Source: an uncultured Bacteroidota bacterium
GTDB taxonomy: Bacteria > Bacteroidota > Bacteroidia > Chitinophagales > Saprospiraceae
Direction of reading: 5' to 3'
Assembly: GCA_937952445.1 (NCBI GenBank)
Contig: CALGAA010000338.1
Span: 1-14,947, forward strand
DNA: 14,947 nucleotides
Positions 7,866 to 14,947 of the stretch are shown here, one piece after another; positions within the stretch are counted from its first letter, which is position 1, and each line of letters opens with the position of its first letter. A model generated the notes under the pieces. It saw only the letters and a list, made by a program, of their open reading frames with translations. It did no database searches and had not been told where the DNA came from. The translations under genes and the position numbers were made by a program.

Positions 7866-7897
7866 GGAAAAATCTGCAATCTGTAAACGGATTGCAG
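7866..7897 (-). terminator. Likely terminator after the M23 peptidase gene
   Basis: A perfect 8-bp stem, CTGCAATC (7874-7881) with GATTGCAG (7890-7897), closes an 8-base loop. On the - strand it is followed by A then five T residues (7872-7868). It lies about 55 bases beyond the stop of the M23 gene and 46 bases before the GH43 start. The stem is only half G/C, so termination may be partial, letting some transcript continue into the GH43 gene. Confidence 0.55.
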
Positions 7898-7953
7898 TCT
7901 AAAACTGATTTTTCAAGGCTACAATCAACCGAAAAAGGTGGCCGTATTTATAT

Positions 7954-9252
7954 TCACACTTCGCCTTGAGGTATCTGGATTTGATCCAGCTTTTGCTGCA
8001 GTTGTTCCTTCACGATGATAAAATCTGGCATGTCAGATTCATCCATCGGGGCGGGTTCGGGCAAGTTTTCACGCAAATGGTCCACCTGTTTTCCATTTTT
8101 CCAAAACCGATAACACACATGAGGGCCGGTGGCTAATCCGGTTGCTCCTACATATCCGATTACCTCACCCTGTCGTACATGGGTCCCTCTTTTCATCCCC
8201 GAAGCAAATTTGTTCATGTGCAAGTACTGGGTAGAATAGGTCTTGTCGTGCTTGATTTTAATAAAATTTCCGTTTCCGCTGGTATACCCAATTTGTTCGA
8301 TAACCCCATCGGCTGTGGCATAAATCTCCGTGTTATAGGGGGCTGCGTAATCGGTTCCCAAATGCGCACGCACTCGCTTGAGTACAGGATGAAACCGGTT
8401 GAGATTGTATCGCGACGAAATCCGGGAGAATTTGACCGGAGCTTTTAAAAAGGCCTTTTTCATCGGTCGGCCATCTGCGCTGAAATAACCATCATATTTG
8501 CCGTTATTGTACCGGAATGCGTAGTAGTCTTTCCCCGAGGTCTGGAAATATGCCGCTTTCATTTCACCGATACCCACGGATTCGCCTTCCACAAAATATT
8601 CGTCGTAAAGAAGTTTGAATTCATCCCCGGGCTGTAGATGGTGAAAGTCAACAGACCAGGCCAGAGCATCCTCCATTTTAGCTGTCAGAACTGGAATTTG
8701 CGCTCCCGGAATATCGTAATGGGAAAAGGCATTCCACAAGGAGGATTCAATTAAGCCAGCGAAAGAATGCCGAAGGGTGTCCACCGGCTTTTGACCTTTG
8801 ATAATGCCGGATTCTTCCACCAGATCAAATACAAAATAGTTGATTGGATCCGGTTCATATATAAAGTAAGAGGGAGATTTCGTGCCTTTATCGTAGAGGA
8901 CTTTGTAAGTTTTGCCGGCTCGTAAATGACGAACGTCAAAAACATCCTCCCCGGCCTGGAGCAATTTGTGTAAGGTGTTAATTCCAATGCCGATTGAATT
9001 AAAAATATCGGATAAAACAGCACCTTGTTCGATCATCCTTTCTTCCGTTTCAAAAAGGGAGAGGTTGATGTCGGTGTATTTGTATACCGGAATGGAAATG
9101 GGGAGGGTCGTGGTAACCGCCTTGTCGGATGGGAGCGATATCAGGCTCAGGTTGGTGAATCGAGAACTGTTAAAACCTATAAAAATAAAGGATGTGAGCA
9201 CTACACCCATCAAAATTTGTCCGGGTGTTGATTTCGTAAATCCTAACTTCAT
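7954..9252 (-). CDS. M23 family metallopeptidase (OapA/MepM-like), membrane anchored
   Basis: This is probably a periplasmic peptidoglycan endopeptidase. The 432 residues comprise an N-terminal membrane anchor (about 12-28), a LysM/OapA-like region (about 65-140), a second mixed domain like that preceding the catalytic core in MepM and ShyA (about 150-285), and a LytM/M23 domain (about 290-395). Visible active-site residues are His297 and Asp301 (HLGTD, zinc), His345 (YLHMN) and His378 (GPHVC). The last motif is usually HxH; here its second histidine, normally a zinc ligand, is Cys380. Order and spacing match E. coli MepM closely from the YYAFR segment on. I believe HxC at this site occurs in other Bacteroidota homologues, but cannot confirm it here. 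It starts at ATG, has a promoter candidate at 9287-9319 and is divergent from folP. Confidence 0.9.
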   Translation of the reverse strand: MKLGFTKSTPGQILMGVVLTSFIFIGFNSSRFTNLSLISLPSDKAVTTTLPISIPVYKYTDINLSLFETEERMIEQGAVLSDIFNSIGIGINTLHKLLQAGEDVFDVRHLRAGKTYKVLYDKGTKSPSYFIYEPDPINYFVFDLVEESGIIKGQKPVDTLRHSFAGLIESSLWNAFSHYDIPGAQIPVLTAKMEDALAWSVDFHHLQPGDEFKLLYDEYFVEGESVGIGEMKAAYFQTSGKDYYAFRYNNGKYDGYFSADGRPMKKAFLKAPVKFSRISSRYNLNRFHPVLKRVRAHLGTDYAAPYNTEIYATADGVIEQIGYTSGNGNFIKIKHDKTYSTQYLHMNKFASGMKRGTHVRQGEVIGYVGATGLATGPHVCYRFWKNGKQVDHLRENLPEPAPMDESDMPDFIIVKEQLQQKLDQIQIPQGEV

Positions 9253-9286
9253 GCGTACGTTTCTTTAATTTGGCGATAATGATACA

Positions 9287-9319
9287 AAAACTTATTTTTC
9301 CCCGCCAGAAAAGTTCAAA
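9287..9319 (-). promoter_or_regulatory. Possible promoter of the M23 peptidase gene
   Basis: On the - strand, TTTG (9319-9316) is followed after 21 bases by TAAGTTTT (9294-9287), which matches TAnnTTTG except for the last base. Spacing is at the long end of what is reported for Bacteroidota. The implied transcript start near 9280 leaves a leader of about 28 bases. A short inverted repeat (AGCCG 9346-9350, CGGCT 9359-9363) lies further upstream between the divergent genes. No clear promoter for folP was found in this 174-base gap. Confidence 0.4.
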
Positions 9320-9426
9320 TTATAACATTTCAGGTTTGTGATTTCAGCCGGCCTGAATCGGCTACCCTTTCGATTCTTAGCGGTTTAAAAGAACAAAATT
9401 CTTATTTTTTACTTTCCTTTGTAGGT

Positions 9427-10308
9427 ATGATCATGCCATACCAAACCTTAAATTGCAATGGAAAGTTGGTTTCCCTGGAACATCCGGCGGTTATGGGCAT
9501 AGTTAACATCAACCCGGATTCCTTTTATGCACCATCCAGGGTCACCGCTGAGAACCTTATTCTGCAGCGGGTTGGGTCCATGGTCGAAGAGGGGGCGGCC
9601 ATAGTTGATCTCGGGGCTATGAGCAGTCGCCCCGGAGCGAAAATCCTTAGTGCTGATGAAGAATGGAATCGGTTATCGAGGGTGTTGCAGACCGTTCGAA
9701 AGCAATTTCCACAACTTCTCATATCGATCGATACCATCCATAGTTCGACTGCGCATCAGGCTCTTGATATCGGCGTGGATATAATAAATGATATTTCGGG
9801 GGGGACTTTCGATTCCGGGATGCTCCGAATCGTTGGAAAGTACGATGTTCCAATGGTCATCATGCATATGCAGGGTCGACCGGAAAATATGCAGCAAAAT
9901 CCGCGGTATGAAAATGTGGTCGCTGAAGTATTTGATTTCTTCGTTTCGCGAATAGCAGCTGCAGAGGAGGCGGGAATCGTCGACATGATTTTGGACCCGG
10001 GTTTTGGATTTGGAAAGAGTCTGGAACATAATTTTGAACTGCTTCAGAATTTACACGCTTATGAAATTTTGAGATATCCCATCCTGGCCGGGGTATCGCG
10101 AAAAGGGATGATCCAGAAAAGTCTGGGGGTAGATGCAGCTCATGCCCTCAATGGCACAACAGCAGTTCATATGCTGGCGTTATTGAGGGGGGCACGGATA
10201 TTGCGTGTGCACGATGTGGGTGCGGCAGTAGAATGCATCAAAATTTGGGAAAAATTTAATGACCCCGGTATTGATGGTTCCGGGCCGGGACCGTATATTT
10301 TAGCTTAA
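9427..10308 (+). CDS. folP: Dihydropteroate synthase
   Basis: FolP condenses p-aminobenzoate with 6-hydroxymethyl-7,8-dihydropterin diphosphate to form dihydropteroate in folate synthesis; it is the sulfonamide target. The 293-residue length is normal. Family landmarks appear in order: MGIVNINPDSF (23-33), the second loop with SSRPGA (66-71) replacing the common STRPGA, SIDT (100-103), ND (121-122), MHMQGRP (146-152), DPGFGFGK (190-197), GVSRKG (222-227, with the substrate Lys226) and RVHD (260-263). The start is the ATG at 9427; a second in-frame ATG two codons on is equally possible. Its stop is 9 bp before the TamB-like ORF, so the two are probably one operon. The assignment is secure. Confidence 0.96.
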   Translation: MIMPYQTLNCNGKLVSLEHPAVMGIVNINPDSFYAPSRVTAENLILQRVGSMVEEGAAIVDLGAMSSRPGAKILSADEEWNRLSRVLQTVRKQFPQLLISIDTIHSSTAHQALDIGVDIINDISGGTFDSGMLRIVGKYDVPMVIMHMQGRPENMQQNPRYENVVAEVFDFFVSRIAAAEEAGIVDMILDPGFGFGKSLEHNFELLQNLHAYEILRYPILAGVSRKGMIQKSLGVDAAHALNGTTAVHMLALLRGARILRVHDVGAAVECIKIWEKFNDPGIDGSGPGPYILA

Positions 10309-10317
10309 GAACTTGGA

Positions 10318-13300
10318 GTGTCAGAAAACACCAGAATATATCAGCGAATCTTTAAAGCCATTGGTTTGACACTACTGGCTTTATTTCTCTTGGTGACGAT
10401 CGTGGTTACCATCGCACTCAATAGTTCCTACGTGCAAAATCGATTGGTGGACTGGGCAGGTGTGATTTTGGAAAATCGTTACAATATCCATCTTGAAGTG
10501 GACGACATCGATTTTCGCCCTTTCAATCGATTGTACGTTAAAAAAATGTTGCTATCAACCAGTGCTGTGGATAGCATGATCTACATTTCAGAGGGGGATT
10601 TATCGTTTGATGCCAATCCGTTTAAATTACTGAGAGGTGAATTTGAACTTTCAAAAGTCGACGGTGATTCCGTGAAGGTTCGTCTGTTATCCAACTATAC
10701 ACCCCAACTGCAAGATACTACCGGTGGGATCGATATTTATTTTTTACCCGCTGAAATTTCGGTTCGTCATTTCGATTTTTCTCTTCGGGATACCGTTCGC
10801 CATATGGAAGTCAAAGCACGTTCAGACCGGATCCGGACCCGCGTTGACGCAAGTAATTTAAAAGATGAATTCGTCTTGGAAGAGGTGGACCTGGTCAATC
10901 CTTCGGTGACGGTTTACAGCGCTCAACAGGAATCGGGTCAGAATCCGTATATCAAAAAATTATGGGAAGATTTTCGGGAGTTACACGGGATCGAACCCGC
11001 ATCAGATCTGCCGGATAGTCTTTTCTGGAATTTGAGTTTTGATGTCAATTCCCTCAAAGTTACCAACGGAAGCGTTCGAATCCATTCCTTCGACCAGGAA
11101 AAAGGGTCTTACAACCCCCCTCTGGAGATCAATGGTATTACCGGGACCCTGGATCGGGCCATTACGGCGCCAGATTATATCGATCTAAAATCTTTTGAGA
11201 TCGATTTTTCACTGGGCGATTCTTCGGAAGTTGAACGGCTGGCCTTTGACCAATTGGAGATGACCCGTGAAGGAGTCCGGGTCGATAATCTCAATATCCG
11301 GTACGGCCAAAGTGATATTTCTGGTGAGGTTAATTTGACTTATGATTCACCTTCCGATTTGTCCCGGTTTAAGGATCAGGTGTTTATGGATGTTCAATTA
11401 AAGGAGTCTCGTATTCGCCTGGCGGATCTTGAGAGTTGGTTACCGGGCTTGAGTGGGAATTCATTTGTACAACAAAATTCCTCGGATATCTATGATTTGA
11501 ATTTATCTGCACGAGGCACGCTCAATGACATGAGGTTGTCATCCTGGGAGGTCAAACAGGGAAGTGCTTACATTCGGGGAGCGGGGAATCTGGTCAATGT
11601 CTTGTCCCCTCAGTCGCTCCGAATCAATGCTCAAGTGCGAAATAGTCGCATTCCGGTCTGGACTCTGAAGCAAAAATTTCCTCGAATTGATTTGCCTCAA
11701 GGTGTTGATTCACTGAGGTTTGTAAGATTGAACGGGAGCTTTAATTTAGTTGACCAAAAAATTGGGGTCGACACCAGACTAACGACTGAATTGGGGGCGG
11801 CCACAGTCACAGCGGATATCGATCTGAGGGAAAAAAAATACGATGGTAGTGTAGCGCTCGAAAACTTTGAACTGGGCAGGTTTATTCAGAATCCGAATCT
11901 GGGGCCTCTGTCGATCAATGTTCAACTCGCTGAAGGAACCGATTTTGATCTGGAATCCCTAAGCGGACATTTGCAAACCACTGTGGACTCCATATATTTT
12001 AAAGGGTATAAATACGCAGACATAACGCTCAATGGATTTTTTGGAAACAACGTTTTTTTGGGCCATATAGCGATGAATCAACCTGAGATTGCCTTCGATC
12101 TCGACACCCGACTGGATTTTACCCGAATCTTTGATATCGTGGCGTACGGTCATATTCACCATGCTAATCTTCAGGATTTAAACCTGACGGAGCGAAATAT
12201 AGAGCTTTCCAGCCAACTGGATATCGATATGACCATGTTTCCCATCGACAGCCTCAATGGATACGCCAGGATCAATGATCTGGAATTGATCCGGGATGAT
12301 ACGGTCATGTACAATATGAACGTCATTACCTTTGATACACGGTCGTGGGGAGATAACTTCAAGGATTGGAGATTGGTCTCGGATATCTTGTCGGTCGACA
12401 TCGACGGACAGTTTAACATCGAGAATATCCTGGGGACAACCTACGAAATCGTGGCTACCCGTCATCCACGGTTTATTCAATATCTTCCGGACTGGGATCT
12501 GGATCCCGATACGATTTACAACAATGATTTTACAATGATTGTCAACGTGAACGATACGGAGGAATTTGCAAATCTGATTAATAATCAGTTGGATACGATA
12601 AGAAATCTAAACCTTTCCTTGACTTATCGCAACCGTGGGGCCGACTACTTCGAGTATTACTTTCAGGCTTCGGCTCCAAAGATTCAGTTTAAGGATCTGG
12701 ATGTGGAGTCTCTGAATATCAATGCAAGTGGAAGCAATACGGACAATGAATGGATCGTCTATCTCGATACCTTAAACGCAGGCGGAATTCAGGTGGGATC
12801 CTCCCAAATTCATACAACTCTGGTGGGCGATCAATTGGATTTTAGCGTGGAGACCAATACGATCAACAATATTTTAAATAATCTTTATATCGCCGGATCC
12901 AATCGGTTTGATGCAGGTGATGTGATGACTCTGATGCTGGACTCCTCCTCTTTTGATTTGTTGAAGAGCAAATGGGTGTTGAATCCCAATAATTCGATTG
13001 CCATTGGAAAGGAAAAACTGTTCTTTAATAATTTCGTCTACCAATCAGACGACCGGAATTTTTTCATTCAAAGTGCCACTGATCAATCCCTCATCGCCGG
13101 TCTGCGAAATATGGATATACAGTTTTTAGACCGGTTGTTTCCCAGTGGTAAGTTTACCTTCGGTGGATTGGCCAGCGTGATATTGAGTGTGGAAAACATC
13201 AATGATCTGACTGGTCTGGAAGTGGAAACGGTCATCGATGACCTGGTCATCAACAACCAATCTTTTGGACAGTTGAATTCATTGTTTTACACATTGGGGA

Positions 13301-13638
13301 GCGATGAACTGGCTACTGTTTCACTGGAGGTGTCGGATGAAGGAATGGAATCGTTGGAAATAGGTGGGCAGTATGACCTTTTCAATAAGGCAAATAACCA
13401 GGTTCCTATTTTTAATTTTGATGTACGAGCTACCCAGTTTCCGATATTGGTCCTCGAGTTTTTTATGGGGAGCATCATTTCCAACACCCGTGGATACGTG
13501 AATGCCCAGATCGAGGTCACGAGTGACGGTAATCAGCCCGACATAGGGGGCCGCGTCCTGATCAACGGGCAAACGAATATACCCATCCTGGGAACGACCT
13601 ACGAATTTATCAATTCGAGCGTTGATATTGACAACCAA
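10318..13638 (+). CDS. TamB/AsmA-like translocation and assembly protein, 3'-truncated by a chimeric join
   Basis: TamB-family proteins are very long, inner-membrane-anchored periplasmic beta-rich bridges implicated in outer-membrane protein assembly or lipid transport. I translated about 1107 codons from the GTG at 10318 with no stop. There is a short cytoplasmic N-terminus, one membrane segment (about 14-35), then the family's typical NSSYVQNRLVDW...LEVDDIDF start and hundreds of residues of repetitive beta strands. The last part, with GGRVLINGQTNIPILGTTY (from 13546), looks like the early part of the C-terminal TamB (DUF490) domain. Related proteins continue for some hundreds of residues, so the native 3' end is missing. 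The frame runs on, open and in register, into a GC-rich ABC exporter to the window end (about 1543 codons in all), so an automatic caller would report one CDS 10318-14947. GTG is 9 bp after folP with GGAG almost touching it; start moderately sure. Confidence 0.85.
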
Positions 13639-13665
13639 CTGATCGTACCGGTCGCCCGCACGGTG
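13621..13665. other. Abrupt compositional and homology junction (probable chimera)
   Basis: Left of here the frame encodes TamB-like beta strands with Bacteroidota codon use; right of here it encodes an ABC exporter membrane domain with strongly G/C-ending codons. Hand counts give 28 G/C of 60 at 13561-13620 and 40 of 60 at 13741-13800. The breakpoint lies within roughly 13630-13650. No IS end, repeat, att site or tRNA is visible at the join. Confidence 0.85.
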
Positions 13666-14947
13666 ACTCTGCTGGTGGCAGTGCTCATCGGAGTGGCAGT
13701 GCTATATGGAGGGCGCAACTTCCTCCTACAACGCACCGCAGAAGGGTTGGTCCTGGCCACCCGCCGCAAGCTGGCCAAGCACCTACTGCGGCTACCGATC
13801 CGCGAGTACGACCAGCGCCGTACCGGAGACCTGCTGTCCCGGGTCGGCGCGGACACCACCCTGTTGCGTGCGGTGATCACCTCCGGGCTGCTGGAACTGG
13901 CCGCGGGCGTGGTGATCGTGGCCGGGGCCGCAGTCATGATGATTGTGATCGATCCGTTCATGTTCCTGGTCACCACGCTGGCGTTGGTCGGCCTGGTCGG
14001 CGGGATCATGATCAGCCGCCGGGTCCGCGGAGCCTCCGAACAGGCTCAGGCCCGCACTGCGGACATGACCTCAGCAGTGGAACGGGCGATCAGCGCCGTA
14101 CGCACGATCCGGGCTGCCCGGGCTGAGCAACGAGAGACCGAGGCGGTGATCGACAGCGCCACCGCCGCCTACCGGGCCGGGGTCCGGATGGCGAAGCTAC
14201 AAGCGATGGTCGGCCCAGCAGTGACCACTGTGGTGCAAGGTGCGTTCGTGGCGGTGCTCGGGGTGGGTGGCGCCCGGGTGGCTACCGGCGCCCTCACCGT
14301 CGGGGACTTGGTCGCGTTCGTGATGTTCCTGTTCCTGCTGATGATGCCGATCGGGCAGGCAATGAACGCTTACACCCAGCTGCAGGCTGGGCTGGGGGCG
14401 CTGCAGCGGATCGAAGACATGTTGGCGGTGCCCACCGAGACCGCCGCCGACCCACCGGCCACCGTGACCGAGCCGGTGCCGGACGCTCCAGCCCTGGAAT
14501 TCGACCGGGTCAGTTTCGCCTATCCGGACAGCGACCCAGTGCTACAGGAGATCAGCTTCGCCGTGCCGTACGGCACCCGGACCGCGTTGGTCGGCCCCTC
14601 CGGCGCGGGCAAGTCCACCTTGTTGGCATTGGCGGAGCGGTTCTACGACGTCAGCTGCGGAACGATCCGGGTAGGCGGGGTGGACGTCCGCGACCAGCCC
14701 CGGGAGCACCTACGCACCCAGTTGGGGTATGTAGAGCAGGAGGCGCCGGTGCTGGCCGGCACGATCCGGGAGAACCTGCTGCTGGCGGCACCGGACGCGG
14801 ACGAGGAGCAGCTGCTCACGGTGCTGTCCCAGGTCAACCTGACCGACCTGGTGGAGCGCACCCCGCATGGACTGGACGCACAGGTCGGGGAAGGTGGAGT
14901 GCTGCTGTCCGGTGGAGAACGGCAGCGGTTGGCGATCGCCCGCACCC
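13639..14947 (+). CDS. ABC exporter, membrane plus ATPase domains, partial at both ends (Actinobacteria-like)
   Basis: This is an ATP-driven exporter half-transporter (TMD-NBD fusion), substrate unknown. Visible membrane segments are near 13651-13710, 13882-13950, 13954-14010, 14215-14280 and 14305-14350, so the first membrane helix and N-terminus are absent. The coupling-helix region RLPIREYDQRRTGDLLSRV (13789-13845) is typical of the ABC type I exporter fold. The nucleotide-binding domain has Walker A GPSGAGKST (14593-14619), a Q-loop in YVEQEAPVLAGTIRENL (from about 14728) and the signature LSGGE (14905-14919). Walker B and the H-loop lie beyond the window edge. The GC-rich codon use and alanine/valine/arginine-rich sequence resemble Actinobacteria. 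It has no start codon of its own and is read in frame from the TamB-like ORF. I interpret it as foreign DNA joined to this contig, not a fusion domain. Confidence 0.88.
   Translation, partial: MIVPVARTVTLLVAVLIGVAVLYGGRNFLLQRTAEGLVLATRRKLAKHLLRLPIREYDQRRTGDLLSRVGADTTLLRAVITSGLLELAAGVVIVAGAAVMMIVIDPFMFLVTTLALVGLVGGIMISRRVRGASEQAQARTADMTSAVERAISAVRTIRAARAEQRETEAVIDSATAAYRAGVRMAKLQAMVGPAVTTVVQGAFVAVLGVGGARVATGALTVGDLVAFVMFLFLLMMPIGQAMNAYTQLQAGLGALQRIEDMLAVPTETAADPPATVTEPVPDAPALEFDRVSFAYPDSDPVLQEISFAVPYGTRTALVGPSGAGKSTLLALAERFYDVSCGTIRVGGVDVRDQPREHLRTQLGYVEQEAPVLAGTIRENLLLAAPDADEEQLLTVLSQVNLTDLVERTPHGLDAQVGEGGVLLSGGERQRLAIART

Noticed and set aside
11068..11079. A GTTCGAATCC-like string resembling a tRNA T-loop.
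   Set aside because: It lies inside the TamB-like coding frame and no acceptor, D or anticodon stems could be formed around it.
13599..14009. A - strand open frame of 136 codons across the junction.
   Set aside because: It is a shadow of the GC-rich exporter frame: serine/threonine/arginine-rich, no recognisable fold, and it spans the chimeric join antisense to well-supported coding sequence.
14643..14945. A - strand open frame of 100 codons at the right edge.
   Set aside because: It is antisense to the ABC ATPase Q-loop and signature region; such long antisense frames are expected in GC-rich coding DNA.

Overview
The first ~13.6 kb looks like chromosomal DNA of a Bacteroidota bacterium. 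The gene families fit (a long YidC, an OapA/MepM-type M23 peptidase, a TamB-like protein). Start codons mostly lack Shine-Dalgarno sequences, and several intergenic regions carry the phylum's TAnnTTTG -7 promoter motif. GC is moderate. A Saprospirales-like host would fit, but that is only an impression from protein style. From about 13.64 kb to the end, the sequence changes abruptly to GC-rich, Actinobacteria-like coding DNA.

Layout: a + strand terminator (56-85) closes a gene lying off the left edge. Next comes a leftward pair, yidC then gpsA (3188 to 227), separated by 16 bp. Divergent from yidC is a small DUF3293-like gene (3293-3712), followed by ffh (3909-5261), which has a well-spaced promoter and a hairpin in its leader. 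Then comes a decayed IS21-type remnant (about 5311-5900) holding only the N-terminus of an IstA transposase. Leftward from 9252 lie an M23 peptidase gene and a secreted GH43 glycosidase gene, with a likely terminator between them. Divergent from these, folP (9427-10308) is followed after 9 bp by a long TamB-like ORF starting at 10318.

The TamB-like frame does not end naturally. At about 13640 it continues in frame, without a stop, into the membrane and ATPase domains of a GC-rich ABC exporter that runs off the window. TamB is cut inside its C-terminal domain and the exporter lacks its N-terminus, so I read this as a chimeric join (assembly artefact or cloning-type fusion), not a real fusion protein. 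It is the most important thing to check here.

Most intact genes serve envelope or membrane housekeeping: membrane protein insertion (YidC, Ffh), phospholipid precursor synthesis (GpsA), peptidoglycan cutting (M23), outer-membrane lipid or protein assembly (TamB) and folate synthesis (FolP). One carbohydrate-active enzyme sits among them. I found no CRISPR array, rRNA, tRNA, toxin-antitoxin pair or defence system, and no convincing undescribed multi-gene system.
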